A stretch of 64,000 nt of DNA from Phenylobacterium sp. (lineage in GTDB: Bacteria > Pseudomonadota > Alphaproteobacteria > Caulobacterales > Caulobacteraceae), in NCBI RefSeq assembly GCF_025934275.1, contig NZ_JAICYI010000005.1:1-64000 (forward strand). Reading direction: 5' to 3'. Of the stretch, positions 44,849-53,953 are shown in pieces (position 1 is the first letter of the stretch; each line of letters opens with the position of its first letter). The notes below the pieces were generated by a model. It was not told the origin of the DNA. It searched no databases and saw only the letters and a list, made by a program, of their open reading frames with translations. The position numbers and the translations under genes were made by a program.

Positions 44849-45447
44849 CAACCAGTGCTCCGTTCGGGCGGCGCCTCCGCCTCGGGTTGGGCTTCGCCCT
44901 CGGCCTGGGCCTTGGCCTCCGCCTCGGCCTTGACCAGGTCCTCCCGGCGCCGACCGACGCCGTCCGGAGGCCCGTCGTCGCGGAACCGGCGGTCCGGGCC
45001 GACATAGGACCCGGTGAACAGGAAGGGCCTGCCGGCGCGCGCCACCCAGACGATCCGTTCGAGGAGCACAATGGGCGCGAGCGGCTTCTTGATGATGAAG
45101 TGGCCGCCGGCGTCGCGCGCGCGGACGATGTCGCTGGTGGGCGTGTGCGCCGTGGTGATCAGGACGGGCGCGTAGCAGTTTGGCTCCTGGGTCTCGCGCC
45201 GCAGCCACTGGACGAAGTCGTAGCCCTGGCCGGAGGGGGCCAGGGCGTCGACAATGGCCAGGTCGATCTCGTGCGTCTGGGCGACCTCCTGGGCCATCTC
45301 GTAGGCGTTGCAGCGGTAGAGCTGCTTGGCCCCCAGCCCGGTGACGATCTGCACCAGGATCGACATGCCCATAGCGGTGTCGTCCAGGAGCAGGATGGAA
45401 GCCTTCTCCAGGTTGAACCTCGCCCGTGACGATGCGTCGAGCGCCAT
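44848..45447 (-). CDS. Stand-alone response regulator with acidic tail
   Basis: A 199-residue protein. The receiver domain (about 12-135) has LLLDDTAMG, the probable phospho-acceptor Asp in IDLAIVDALAPSG, the Thr in VLITTAHTP and Lys in IIKKPLAP. After it come about 60 residues rich in Arg, Glu and Ala (PDRRFRDDGPPDG, EAEAKAQAEGEAQPEAE) and no output domain. No kinase is beside it. It may modulate a partner protein, perhaps the following gene product. Confidence 0.82.
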   Translation of the reverse strand: MALDASSRARFNLEKASILLLDDTAMGMSILVQIVTGLGAKQLYRCNAYEMAQEVAQTHEIDLAIVDALAPSGQGYDFVQWLRRETQEPNCYAPVLITTAHTPTSDIVRARDAGGHFIIKKPLAPIVLLERIVWVARAGRPFLFTGSYVGPDRRFRDDGPPDGVGRRREDLVKAEAEAKAQAEGEAQPEAEAPPERSTG

Positions 45448-45664
45448 TGTCGTGGCCGGGCCACACCCCCTTTGCGGCGGCCCCGACCTCCCGCTGGGGG
45501 AATCAGGACACGCGCTTTCGCGTACAGCCTGCACCCAAGGTGGCGGCGCTTGGTTAACATCTCAGCAACCTTGCGCGCCCCGCGAAGCACCCCTCACGCA
45601 AGCAACTGATCAGGCGAGGCTTTTGCCTGCGACGTCCGGGTGCGGCAGGACGCCGCAGGCGCCT

Positions 45665-46717
45665 CTAGAGTTGCGCCAGGACGGCCGCGCCCATGTCGGC
45701 GGTCGAGAGCGCGCCGCCGATGTCGGGCGTGCGCGCGCCGGAGTCGAGGGCCGCGCCGACCGCGGCGAACAGCCGGTCGGCGGCCTCGGGACGTCCCAGG
45801 GACCAGCGGAGCGCCATCTCGAAGGAGAGGATGGCCGCCAGCGGATTGGCGATCCCGCGGCCGGCGATATCCGGGGCCGAGCCGTGGATCGGCTCGTAGA
45901 GCCCGGGGCCGCCGGGCTCGCCCAGCGCCGCCGACGGCAGCAGGCCCAGGCCGCCGGTGAGCTGGGCGGCCTCATCGGAGAGCACGTCGCCGAACAGGTT
46001 GTCGGTGAGGATGATGTCGAACTGACGGGGGTTCTTCACCAGCTGCATGGCGGCGTTGTCGGCCAGCATGTGCTCGAGCGTGACGTCGGCGAACTCCCGG
46101 CTGTGGAGATCGGTCACCACCTCGCGCCAGAGCAGGCCGGTCTCCATGACGTTGGACTTCTCGCAGGAGGTGACCTTGTTCCGGCGGCCGCGGGCGAGAT
46201 CGAAGGCCACACGCGCGACCCGCTCGATCTCGGCGGTGGTGTAGACCTGGGTGTCGACGCCGCGGCGGCCGCCGCCCGGCAGGTCCTCGATGAACCGCGG
46301 CTGGCCGAAATAGACGCCGCCGGTCAGCTCGCGCACGATGACGATGTCGAGGCCCTCGACCACCTCGCGCTTCAGCGTCGAGGCGTCGGCCAGCGGCTGG
46401 AAGCAGAGCGCCGGCCGGATGTTGGCGAACACGCCCATGCCGGCGCGCAGGGCGAGGAGACCGGCCTCCGGGCGCTTGTCGCGCGGCGCCGAGGCCCACT
46501 TCGGGCCGCCGACCGCGCCCATCAGCACCGCGCGCGCGGCCCTGGCCGCGGCCAGCGTCCGATCCGAGAGCGGCGTCCCCAGCTGGTCGAAGCTCGTTCC
46601 CCCGAACGGATGCTCGTCCAGGGCGAGGTCCGGCGTCAGCCTCGCGGCCACCTTCTTCACCTCGGCCAGCACCTCGGGGCCGATGCCGTCGCCGGGCAGG
46701 AGAATCAGGTCGGTCAT
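45665..46717 (-). CDS. leuB: 3-isopropylmalate dehydrogenase
   Basis: A 350-residue enzyme. The motifs are LLPGDGIGPEVLAEV, the substrate loop EHPFGGTSFD, RELTGGVYFGQPR, and NLFGDVLSDEAAQLTGGLG with the metal-binding Asp residues, then EPIHGSAPDIAGRG. It oxidises 3-isopropylmalate in leucine synthesis. It lies downstream of leuC and leuD on the same strand but is separated from them by several small genes. Confidence 0.97.
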   Translation of the reverse strand: MTDLILLPGDGIGPEVLAEVKKVAARLTPDLALDEHPFGGTSFDQLGTPLSDRTLAAARAARAVLMGAVGGPKWASAPRDKRPEAGLLALRAGMGVFANIRPALCFQPLADASTLKREVVEGLDIVIVRELTGGVYFGQPRFIEDLPGGGRRGVDTQVYTTAEIERVARVAFDLARGRRNKVTSCEKSNVMETGLLWREVVTDLHSREFADVTLEHMLADNAAMQLVKNPRQFDIILTDNLFGDVLSDEAAQLTGGLGLLPSAALGEPGGPGLYEPIHGSAPDIAGRGIANPLAAILSFEMALRWSLGRPEAADRLFAAVGAALDSGARTPDIGGALSTADMGAAVLAQL

Positions 46718-46819
46718 AGGCGTCCTTCGGGTTGCCGCGCGGTCTCCTAGGGGATGGCGCGCGCCGGGGGAAGCCCGCGGGCGCCTCGTCTTGGCGGTCT
46801 TGCGAGTTAGCCGCGAACC

Positions 46820-47122
46820 TCAGAGCGGCCGCTCGGCGGTCACCTCGTAGAGCGTGAGCCGGCGGTCGCCGACGCCGAACTGCGGCCAGGCGGCCCGCCA
46901 GGCGGCCATATGGGCGGTCTGGAAGTGCGCCTGCAACGCCGCCTCGTCGCGCCAGGCTTCGAACACCCGCATCAGGCCGGGTTCGGCCACGTCCTCGGCG
47001 TAGGAGTAGACGAGGCAGCCGTCCTCCGCGCGGCTGGCGGCCAGCATCGCCTGCATGTGCGGCTTGAAACGCGCGAGGCTCTCCGGCGGCACGCGCACCG
47101 TGCCGGCGATCACGACGGTCAT
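46820..47122 (-). CDS. Antibiotic biosynthesis monooxygenase-like (ABM) protein
   Basis: A 100-residue ferredoxin-like fold protein. ABM features are VVIAGTVRVPPESLARFK, EDGCLVYSYAEDVAEPG, FEAWRDEAALQAHFQTAHM and the final strand LTLYEV. Such proteins oxidise quinol-like substrates or detoxify; the specific role is unknown. It overlaps the TonB-like gene by ATGA, so it belongs to the leu transcript. Confidence 0.88.
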   Translation of the reverse strand: MTVVIAGTVRVPPESLARFKPHMQAMLAASRAEDGCLVYSYAEDVAEPGLMRVFEAWRDEAALQAHFQTAHMAAWRAAWPQFGVGDRRLTLYEVTAERPL

Positions 47123-47733
47123 GGCGAAGATGCCGGGCGGGGCGTGGTGGCGGGCAGGCTCCAGTTCATCGGCACGTCGAAGCTGCGCCAGTCGTAGGCG
47201 GGCTCGCCCGGACCCGGCGGAGGGGCGCGCATGGCCTGGGTCGCAAGCAGCAGAGCGGCGACGCCGAAGCCATAGCCGGCGGGCTCCTCGCCGCGGACCC
47301 AGCACTCGTCCAGCCGGCCTTCGTCGGTCACCTTGCAGCGGGCGAGAGCCTGCCCCTGCACCATCATCCGCGCGGCCCGATCCGGATAGTAGCGGGCGGG
47401 TTCGACAGCGCTGTCGATGGTGATGCTGTCGGGTTTGTAGGGCGCGACGGGCGCGGGGCCGAAGGGGTGCGGCTTGCCGAGGTTGGCGCGGACCAGCCCG
47501 ACGGTGACCCGCTGCTCGATGCGTGCGCCGGGCAGCCGCAGCGGATGGGCGGCGAGACTGGCGATCACCGCATCGGCCGCGCCGGGATGCCCGGGATCGG
47601 GATCAGTGGCGCAGTCGCGAGTGACTTCGCCCGGTCCGATCGCGCAGGTGACGATGACGGTCGAGGACGGCGGCGAAGGCGGAGCGGTCGCGGCCGCGTG
47701 CACCGCAGGCGGGGGCGGGGCGGGCTGGATCAC
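47119..47733 (-). CDS. Protein with TonB C-terminal-like domain
   Basis: A 204-residue protein beginning with a proline-rich stretch and no clear signal peptide from the GTG start. The C-terminal ~70 residues resemble the TonB C-terminal domain: [53 protein letters not shown] true TonB would need an N-terminal membrane anchor, which is absent. It is coupled to leuD (GTGA) and to the ABM gene (ATGA). Confidence 0.65.
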   Translation of the reverse strand: MIQPAPPPPAVHAAATAPPSPPSSTVIVTCAIGPGEVTRDCATDPDPGHPGAADAVIASLAAHPLRLPGARIEQRVTVGLVRANLGKPHPFGPAPVAPYKPDSITIDSAVEPARYYPDRAARMMVQGQALARCKVTDEGRLDECWVRGEEPAGYGFGVAALLLATQAMRAPPPGPGEPAYDWRSFDVPMNWSLPATTPRPASSP

Positions 47734-48341
47734 GCGCCCTCCAGCCAGGGCTGGGCGAGCGCCTGCTTCATCTCGTAGACGTCGATCGCCCCGGCCGCCT
47801 GCAGCGTCTCGCCGATCGCATCCAGACCCTGCAGCATCTTCTCCTTGCGGGTCGGATCGATCTCGAAGCGAAACGTCTCGCCGGACGGCGCGACGATGGT
47901 CTGCGCCTCGAGGTCGACGGTCACGAGGTGGTTGCCGCCCTTGGCCTCGGCCATCAGCTGCTGGACCTGGTCGGGCTTGAGCACCACCGGCAGCAGGCCG
48001 TTCTGGAAGCAGTTGCTGTAGAAGATGTCCGCGAAGCTCGAGGAGATCACGCAGCGGATCCCGAAGTCCATCAGGGCCCAGGGCGCATGCTCGCGGGACG
48101 AGCCGCAGCCAAAGTTGTCGCCGGCGACCAGCACGCCCGCGCCTTTGTACTCCGGGCGGTTGAGGACGAAGTCCGGCTTCTCGCGGCCGTCGGCGTCGAA
48201 GCGCAGATCGTAGAACAGGCCCTTGGCCAGCCCCTCGCGCTCCACGGTCTTGAGAAACTGCTTGGGGATGATCTGGTCGGTGTCGATGTTGGCCAAGGGC
48301 AGCGGCGCGAGCTTGGCGTCGAGTCGGGTGAAGGGCTGCAT
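47730..48341 (-). CDS. leuD: 3-isopropylmalate dehydratase small subunit
   Basis: A 203-residue subunit: [35 protein letters not shown], the aconitase-type swivel-domain motif [17 protein letters not shown], and [16 protein letters not shown]. With LeuC it isomerises isopropylmalate. The ATG at 48341 is supported by the conserved beginning. It overlaps the TonB-like gene by 4 bp. Confidence 0.97.
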   Translation of the reverse strand: MQPFTRLDAKLAPLPLANIDTDQIIPKQFLKTVEREGLAKGLFYDLRFDADGREKPDFVLNRPEYKGAGVLVAGDNFGCGSSREHAPWALMDFGIRCVISSSFADIFYSNCFQNGLLPVVLKPDQVQQLMAEAKGGNHLVTVDLEAQTIVAPSGETFRFEIDPTRKEKMLQGLDAIGETLQAAGAIDVYEMKQALAQPWLEGA

Positions 48342-48364
48342 TGGCGAATGAGGTCTCTTAGGGA

Positions 48365-48616
48365 TCAGCCGAAGTCGCCGCTGCGCAGCAGGCCCTCGAC
48401 ACTGAGGTCCTCGTCGATCAGCGGCCAGTGAATTCCAAGTCCTGCGGCGGCGGGCTCCCACACGCGGGGGGCCTCGGGCGCGGCCGCCGCCAGGCGGTGA
48501 AACCAGGCCAGCGACGTCGTCACCGTACGGCCATCGCGCAACGCGACCTCCAGCCGCTCGTCGGTGATCCGCACGTCGGCCCCGCGCGCATCCATCTTAG
48601 CAGCCGAAATAGCCAT
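48365..48616 (-). CDS. DUF2442 protein, 83 residues
   Basis: The pattern [38 protein letters not shown] and [17 protein letters not shown] is the DUF2442 signature. Many members accompany DUF4160 toxins-like proteins, but no intact partner is beside it here. GGAGAGCTGGA precedes the ATG. The gene sits inside the leuC-leuD interval. Confidence 0.85.
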   Translation of the reverse strand: MAISAAKMDARGADVRITDERLEVALRDGRTVTTSLAWFHRLAAAAPEAPRVWEPAAAGLGIHWPLIDEDLSVEGLLRSGDFG

Positions 48617-48702
48617 TCCAGCTCTCCAGGACTCCCACCCGCTCCGCGCTCACCTTAGCAGACAGTTCGGCGACCTCCCGATTCAACGCAGCACGGTCGA
48701 CG

Positions 48703-49500
48703 CTAGGCCGGCTGCGGCGCGGGTTCGGCGGAAAGCATGAGCGTGGGGACGCCGGCCGGCGCATCGCGGACGGTGAAGACCTTGGTGCCGGGCTTGCGCC
48801 CCTGTCGGACCTCGGAGACGTCGAAGCCGGCTCCTGCAAGGCGGGCGTGCACGGCGTCGGGATCGGTGACCCGCCAGGCGAGGCCGCCGAAGCTGTCGGG
48901 CGCCTCGGAGACCGGCGCCTTCAGGCTGGCGCCGAACTCCACCACCGCGTCGCCGCAGCGGAAGAACAGCTGGCGCGCGCCCCAGCCCGGATTGGCGCGG
49001 TCGAGCCGCAGGTCTAGGCCGAGCCGGCCGCCGAAGTTGGCGACCGCCCGGTCGATATTGGCGGTGCGGACGACGACGTGGTCGAGCGCCGAGAGCGGCG
49101 GCCCGGCCCGCGACGGCAGCGGCGGGAAGCCCATGAGTGCGATCTGCACGCCGCCGGTCGAGGCCTGCTCGAACATCACCGCGCGCTCGGTCCGCTCGGA
49201 GACGGCGAGGCCGCGCCGCTCGCACAGCGCGGCGGCGGCCCGCAGGTCCGCGACCGTGAAGGCGATCAGCCAGACGCCCTCGCCGGCCTCATCGAGGCGC
49301 GCACGGACCCGCACGCTGGCGGGCCCCTCGCCGGCCGGCGCGATGACCTCCAGCCCCATGTTGTCGAGCCAGAACCAGGCGCGCTGCGCGCCGTCGCCAT
49401 CCTGGGCCATCGGTTCGACGCCGAGCAGCCGCGCGTAGCCGGAGCGGGCCGCCTCGAAGTCGCGCACGACGATCGCGATGTGGTGCAGGCCGGTGATCAC
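48703..49500 (-). CDS. Two-domain VOC-family protein
   Basis: A 265-residue protein with two VOC modules: [20 protein letters not shown] in the first and [21 protein letters not shown] in the second. The metal ligands His and Glu are visible in the first and the second. It could be a glyoxalase- or dioxygenase-type enzyme; substrate unknown. The GTG start overlaps the leuC stop (GTGA). Confidence 0.85.
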   Translation of the reverse strand: MITGLHHIAIVVRDFEAARSGYARLLGVEPMAQDGDGAQRAWFWLDNMGLEVIAPAGEGPASVRVRARLDEAGEGVWLIAFTVADLRAAAALCERRGLAVSERTERAVMFEQASTGGVQIALMGFPPLPSRAGPPLSALDHVVVRTANIDRAVANFGGRLGLDLRLDRANPGWGARQLFFRCGDAVVEFGASLKAPVSEAPDSFGGLAWRVTDPDAVHARLAGAGFDVSEVRQGRKPGTKVFTVRDAPAGVPTLMLSAEPAPQPA

Positions 49501-50918
49501 CGCAGGAACTCCCGGACGTCGGCGATGCGGCCGGCGAGCGCGGCGGCCGCGGCCATGGCGGGGCTCATCAGGTGGGTGCGGCCGCCGCGGCCCTGGCGGC
49601 CCTCGAAGTTGCGATTGGAGGTCGACGCGCAGCGCTCTCCCGGCGCCAGGCGGTCGGGGTTCATGCCCAGGCACATCGAACAGCCCGGCTCGCGCCAGTC
49701 GAAGCCGGCGGCCTTGAACACCTCGTCCAGGCCCTCGGCTTCGGCCTGCGCCTTCACCAGCCCGGAGCCCGGCACCACCATGGCGCGGACGCCGGGGGCG
49801 ACCTGGCGGCCCTGCGCGATGGCGGCGGCGGTCCGCAGGTCCTCCAGCCGGCTGTTGGTGCACGAGCCGATGAACACCACGTCGACCGCGGCGCCGGCGA
49901 TCGGCTGGCCGGCGCGAAGGCCCATGTACTCCAGCGCCCGCTCGGCGGAGGCGCGCTTGTCGGGGCTCGCGAAGTCGGCGGGGTCCGGAACCAGGCCGGT
50001 GACCGGGATCACGTCCTCCGGGCTGGTGCCCCAGGTGACCAGCGGGGCGATGGCCGCGGCGTCGATCCTGACCTCGCGGTCGAACACGGCCTCGGGGTCG
50101 GAGAAGAATGTCCGCCAATAGGGGAGCGCCATCTCCCAGGCGCCGCCTTTGGGTGCGGCGGGACGGCCCTGCAGGTAGTCGAAGGTGGTCGCGTCCGGCG
50201 CGACCAGACCCGCCCGCGCGCCGGCCTCGATGGTCAGGTTGCAGAGCGTCATGCGCCCTTCCATCGAGAGCGCCCGGACTGCCGAGCCCGCGTACTCGAT
50301 GACGTAGCCGGCGCCGCCGGCCGTGCCGATCGCGGCGATCACGGCGAGGGCGAAGTCCTTGGCGCCGACGCCGGGAGCGGGCGTGCCCTCGATCAGCACG
50401 CGCAGGTTCTTCGCCTTCTGCTGCCGCAGGGTCTGGGTGGCGAGCACGTGCTCGACCTCGGAGGTGCCGATGCCGTGGGCGAGCGCCCCGAAGGCGCCGT
50501 GCGTCGAGGTGTGGGAATCGCCGCAGACGATGGTCATGCCGGGCTGGGTGCGGCCCTGCTCGGGCCCGACCACATGGACGATGCCGTTGCGCACATCGCC
50601 CATCGGGAAGAACTCGATGCCGTAGTCCTGGACGTTGCGCTCGAGCGTTTGCAGTTGCAGGCGCGCCTCGTCGTCGGCGACGGCGTCCACGCCCCGGCCC
50701 TGGCCCTCGGTCGGCACGTTATGGTCGGCGACGGCAAGGGTGCGGTCGGGGCGGCGCACCGGGCGATGGTTGGCGCGCAAGCCGGCGAACGCCTGCGGCG
50801 TGGTCACCTCGTGGATCAGGTGCAGGTCGATATAGAGGATCGTCTCGCCGTCCTGTTCGGCGACCACGTGGGCGTCCCAGATCTTGTCGTAGAGCGTCTT
50901 GCCGGGCATCGGCGGCAT
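49497..50918 (-). CDS. leuC: 3-isopropylmalate dehydratase large subunit
   Basis: A 473-residue aconitase-family subunit. [20 protein letters not shown] is the substrate loop. The 4Fe-4S cluster is held by Cys residues in FIGSCTNSR and [11 protein letters not shown]. It isomerises 2-isopropylmalate with LeuD. It is the first gene of the leu cluster; ATG 50918 or 50909 (MPGKTLYD) are both plausible. Confidence 0.97.
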   Translation of the reverse strand: MPPMPGKTLYDKIWDAHVVAEQDGETILYIDLHLIHEVTTPQAFAGLRANHRPVRRPDRTLAVADHNVPTEGQGRGVDAVADDEARLQLQTLERNVQDYGIEFFPMGDVRNGIVHVVGPEQGRTQPGMTIVCGDSHTSTHGAFGALAHGIGTSEVEHVLATQTLRQQKAKNLRVLIEGTPAPGVGAKDFALAVIAAIGTAGGAGYVIEYAGSAVRALSMEGRMTLCNLTIEAGARAGLVAPDATTFDYLQGRPAAPKGGAWEMALPYWRTFFSDPEAVFDREVRIDAAAIAPLVTWGTSPEDVIPVTGLVPDPADFASPDKRASAERALEYMGLRAGQPIAGAAVDVVFIGSCTNSRLEDLRTAAAIAQGRQVAPGVRAMVVPGSGLVKAQAEAEGLDEVFKAAGFDWREPGCSMCLGMNPDRLAPGERCASTSNRNFEGRQGRGGRTHLMSPAMAAAAALAGRIADVREFLR

Positions 50919-51112
50919 GTAGGTCCGCCGATGTGCGCACGTCTAGGGCGACAGCCAGCAAAAGTGGTCCCCGCTCTTGCGTCCTGCTGCGCTCAAACTT
51001 CAATTTATCGCGCCCTCCGGGCGGCGAACCCGTTCCCACTTCGCCTGACGACGCGATGCTGCGATGCGGCGAAATCAGCGCATTTCCCCTGAACGGCGCG
51101 GTTGACAGTTTG

Positions 51113-51127
51113 GATTACATGCGTAAC
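51113..51127. promoter_or_regulatory. BlaI-type operator 1 with -35 box
   Basis: TTACA-TGC-GTAA in GATTACATGCGTAAC is a BlaI/MecI-like dyad. It lies 6 bp downstream of TTGACA (51102-51107), so bound repressor would cover the promoter of the ExbB-like gene. The same layout recurs upstream of blaI. Confidence 0.7.
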
Positions 51128-51164
51128 TTTCGCGCGAATACAGTTGTGGTTCAGGAGAGCCCGC

Positions 51165-51545
51165 ATGCCTGCGCAACGCTTGACCCTCATCGCCGTCTTC
51201 GCCCACGCCTCGGTGGTGGTGCAGGTCTTCCTGTTCCTGCTTCTCGTGCTGTTGATCGCCGCCGTGGCGGTCTGGGTGGGCCAGCTCGGCGGCCGCCGGA
51301 CGCCGCGCGGCGAGACGATCCTGTCGTCGGTGCTCGTGGCGGCGCCGCTGTTCGGCCTGACCGCCGCGGCCTATGGCCTGCTCAACATGTCGATCGGGCT
51401 CGCCAACGTGCGGCCGACGCCGGACCTCGCCACCATCGCCCCGGGCCTGGCGGAGGCCAGCCTGTGCATCCTCCTGGGCCTGCTCGCCGCCTCGCTCGCG
51501 GCGGGACTCCGCGCCCACCTTCGGTTCGCCGACCGCGCCGCTTGA
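51165..51545 (+). CDS. MotA/TolQ/ExbB-like small membrane protein
   Basis: A 126-residue protein with three membrane segments (about 7-35, 50-75, 96-115). The last part, FGLTAAAYGLLNMSIGLANV and LATIAPGLAEASLCILLGLLA, has the pattern of the proton-channel domain of ExbB/TolQ/MotA. It lacks their cytoplasmic loops. AGGAGAG precedes the ATG. It is controlled by a BlaI-type operator and precedes blaI and the M56 peptidase gene. Confidence 0.75.
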   Translation: MPAQRLTLIAVFAHASVVVQVFLFLLLVLLIAAVAVWVGQLGGRRTPRGETILSSVLVAAPLFGLTAAAYGLLNMSIGLANVRPTPDLATIAPGLAEASLCILLGLLAASLAAGLRAHLRFADRAA

Positions 51546-51552
51546 CGCTTTC

Positions 51553-51567
51553 GATTACAGGCGTACG
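51553..51567. promoter_or_regulatory. BlaI-type operator 2 with -35 box
   Basis: GATTACAGGCGTACG sits 6 bp after TTGACG (51542-51547), exactly as operator 1 sits after TTGACA. It precedes blaI and implies autoregulation. Confidence 0.7.
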
Positions 51568-51578
51568 CTCCATCTGAG

Positions 51579-51591
51579 CTACAGGTGTAAG
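51579..51591. promoter_or_regulatory. BlaI-type operator 3
   Basis: CTACAGGTGTAAG contains TACA-GG-TGTA, a second dyad 12 bp beyond operator 2 and 17 bp before the blaI start. Tandem sites are usual at bla and mec promoters. Confidence 0.55.
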
Positions 51592-51607
51592 ACATGGCGC
51601 GGCTCTG

Positions 51608-51982
51608 ATGGCCCGGATCTCCGGAGCGGAAAGCCAGATCATGGAGGCGCTGTGGGCCCAGGGCCCGCTGGGCGCCGAGGACTTGGTGCGCGACGTCGGC
51701 GGCCCGCAGGGGTGGGGCGAGGCGACCGTCAAGACCCTCATCAACCGCCTCCTGAAGAAGAAAGCTGTCGCCTCCCAGCGCGAGGGCGGGCGCGCCCGCT
51801 ACCGGCCGCTCGTCAGTCGCGAGGAGTACGTCACCGGCGAGAGCCAGGGGCTGCTGGACCGCCTGTTCGGCGGCGAGCTTGCGCCGCTCGTCGCACACTA
51901 CGCCAGGCACCGGCCGCTCTCGTCTGAGGAGCTGGAGCGGCTGAAGGCGCTGATCGCCGAGATGGAGCGGGACGATGACTGA
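51608..51982 (+). CDS. BlaI/MecI/CopY-family transcriptional repressor
   Basis: A 124-residue winged-helix repressor: ISGAESQIMEALWAQGPLG, ATVKTLINRLLKKKAVASQREGGRARYRPLVS and a dimerisation helix containing HRPLSSEELERLKALIAE. Related repressors are released when the M56 membrane peptidase signals. It overlaps the M56 gene by 8 bp. No ribosome site is evident before the ATG. Confidence 0.92.
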   Translation: MARISGAESQIMEALWAQGPLGAEDLVRDVGGPQGWGEATVKTLINRLLKKKAVASQREGGRARYRPLVSREEYVTGESQGLLDRLFGGELAPLVAHYARHRPLSSEELERLKALIAEMERDDD

Positions 51983-52883
51983 GATCGCCGACCTCCTGCT
52001 GCGAGCCAACGTGGTGGGCGCGGCGGCGGTGATCGCCGTGCTTGTTCTGCGGCTGCCCGTGCGCGCCGCCCTGGGCCCTGAAGCGGCCTATCGGCTCTGG
52101 GGCGCGCCGCCCCTGGCGATCCTCGCCTGCCTGTTGCCGTTCAAGGTGGCCCCGGTGGGGACCGCCGCCCTGGCGCGGCTGACGCCGGAGCACGCCGCGC
52201 CGATATTGCTCGGGGTCTGGCTGGCGGGCGCGGCCGTGGCCGTCGCGCTCCTGGGGCGGGCCCAAGCGGTCTTCCTGAAGGCGGCGCGGAAGGGCCTCGC
52301 CGGGCCAGCCGTCGTAGGGGTGATCAACCCGCGGATCCTCATGCCGCCGGACGACGGGCGCTACAGCCAGGCCGAGCGCGACCTGATCCGGGCCCACGAG
52401 CGCGAGCACATCCGCCGCGAGGACCATCGGGCGGGCGCGCTGATGGCGCTTTTCCAGTGCCTCGCCTGGTTCAACCCGCTCGCCCACCTGGCGGCGCACA
52501 AGGCCCGTCTCGACCAGGAGCTCGCCTGCGATGCCGCCGTGCTGCGGAGACGGCCGAAGGACAGGGCGCTCTACGCCAGGACCCTCCTGAAGACCCAGCT
52601 GGCGGGCGCCGCCCTGCCGCTCGGCTGCTACTGGCCGGCGCGGGCGAAGCATCCCCTGGAGCTTCGGGTGGAGCTGCTGCGGCGTGGGACCCGCGATGGC
52701 GGGCTCGCCGGATCGCTGACGATCGCTGCGGGGCTCTTCACGGCCGCGGCCCTGGCCACCGCAGCAGAGCCGCCGCTCAGGTACACGCCGCCCGATCCCA
52801 TCGGCATCTACGACCAGCAGCCGCCCAACGGCCAGATGTCGGTGATGCTGGTCACCTGGAAGACCAGCCCGGCGCATCGGTAA
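51975..52883 (+). CDS. BlaR1/M56-family membrane metallopeptidase, truncated sensor
   Basis: A 302-residue peptidase. Membrane segments precede the zinc motif HEREHIRRED (HExxH) and the downstream DQELACDAAVLRR, which carries the third ligand Glu. After a final membrane segment (about 245-265) only about 35 residues remain, so the penicillin-binding sensor domain of BlaR1 is absent. The signal is therefore probably not a beta-lactam. The partner is the adjacent BlaI-type repressor. Confidence 0.9.
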   Translation: MTEIADLLLRANVVGAAAVIAVLVLRLPVRAALGPEAAYRLWGAPPLAILACLLPFKVAPVGTAALARLTPEHAAPILLGVWLAGAAVAVALLGRAQAVFLKAARKGLAGPAVVGVINPRILMPPDDGRYSQAERDLIRAHEREHIRREDHRAGALMALFQCLAWFNPLAHLAAHKARLDQELACDAAVLRRRPKDRALYARTLLKTQLAGAALPLGCYWPARAKHPLELRVELLRRGTRDGGLAGSLTIAAGLFTAAALATAAEPPLRYTPPDPIGIYDQQPPNGQMSVMLVTWKTSPAHR

Positions 52884-52889
52884 GGCGCG

Positions 52890-53864
52890 CTAGGCGGCTC
52901 TGACGAGCTCGACGGGCGGCAGGCATCCTAGCGCCCGCAGCGTCTCGTCCAGCGCGATCTCGATCGGCGTGTGCGGTTCGGCGCCGAGCGTCGCGACGAG
53001 GCGGGCGTTGTCGAGGACGACCTCGTCGCGCCAGAGGTAGCGCATCTCCAAGAGTTCGCGGAGCGTCTCGTTGAACGGCGCGACGGCGGGGAGGGCGAAC
53101 CAGGGGAACGGGCGGATCGGCAGCCTGTGTCCGACCGCCGCCTCGAAGCCGGCGCGAAGCTCGCGGCCGGTGAGCGCATGGCCCGCGAAGTGGAAGCTGG
53201 CGTGGGCGGCGAGCTCGGCCTCCATCATCAGCAGGCGCGCCGCGGTCTCGGCGAGATCGGGCAGATAGGCCCAGGCATGGCGCACGCCGAGCGGGCCCGG
53301 GTAACTCAGGCTCCGCACCGGCTTGCCGGCCTGGAACATCACCGAGCCCATCCACGAGGCGGCCCCGCGCGCGCCGAAGAAGTCGCCGGCCCTCAGGATC
53401 AAGACCTTGGCGCCCTCCTGCGCCGCCTGGGCGAGGCGCTGCTCCATCGCCACGCGGATCGCCCCCTTGCGGGTCAAGGGGTGCTGCGGCGAGGCCTCGG
53501 AGAGGCGCGGGAAGGCGTCCGGCCCGTAGTTGTACACGTTGCCGGGAAGCAGGATGCGGGCGCCTTCCGCCCTGGCCGCAGCGATGGCGCTCTCCAGCAT
53601 CGGCAGGGCGAGGCCCTTCCAGTTGCGGTAGCCGGGCGGGTTGGCGGCGTGGACGATGACGCGGGCGCCCTCGGCGGCGCGGCGGACGTCGTCGCCCGCC
53701 ATGGCGTCGCCCTTCACCCAATCGAGCGCGAGGTCGCTGGCGGCGCGGGCGCGATCGGGATCGCGGTGCAGGGCGCGCACGCGCCAGCCGCAGCGCAGCA
53801 GCGCCTGCGCCGTCTCGCCGCCGAACGCGCCGGTCGCGCCGATCACCAGGGCCAGGGCTTGCAT
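52890..53864 (-). CDS. NAD-dependent epimerase/dehydratase family protein
   Basis: A 324-residue extended-SDR-like protein. The dinucleotide loop is VIGATGAFGGETAQALL (GxxGxxG). HAANPPGY, PGNVYNYGP and RAGDFFGARGAAS follow. The usual YxxxK pair is not clear: Tyr is in VYNYGP but the Lys is displaced, so it may be a quinone-reductase-like or inactive member. It is divergent from a LysR gene, which may regulate it. GAAGGAGA precedes the ATG. Confidence 0.85.
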   Translation of the reverse strand: MQALALVIGATGAFGGETAQALLRCGWRVRALHRDPDRARAASDLALDWVKGDAMAGDDVRRAAEGARVIVHAANPPGYRNWKGLALPMLESAIAAARAEGARILLPGNVYNYGPDAFPRLSEASPQHPLTRKGAIRVAMEQRLAQAAQEGAKVLILRAGDFFGARGAASWMGSVMFQAGKPVRSLSYPGPLGVRHAWAYLPDLAETAARLLMMEAELAAHASFHFAGHALTGRELRAGFEAAVGHRLPIRPFPWFALPAVAPFNETLRELLEMRYLWRDEVVLDNARLVATLGAEPHTPIEIALDETLRALGCLPPVELVRAA

Positions 53865-53953
53865 GGCGTCATCTCCTTCGCACGGCCCAACCATGACCGC
53901 GCAGGCTGATGAACGGAATTGCGTTTCTGCGTGAACCAGCTATTCAATGTCGC

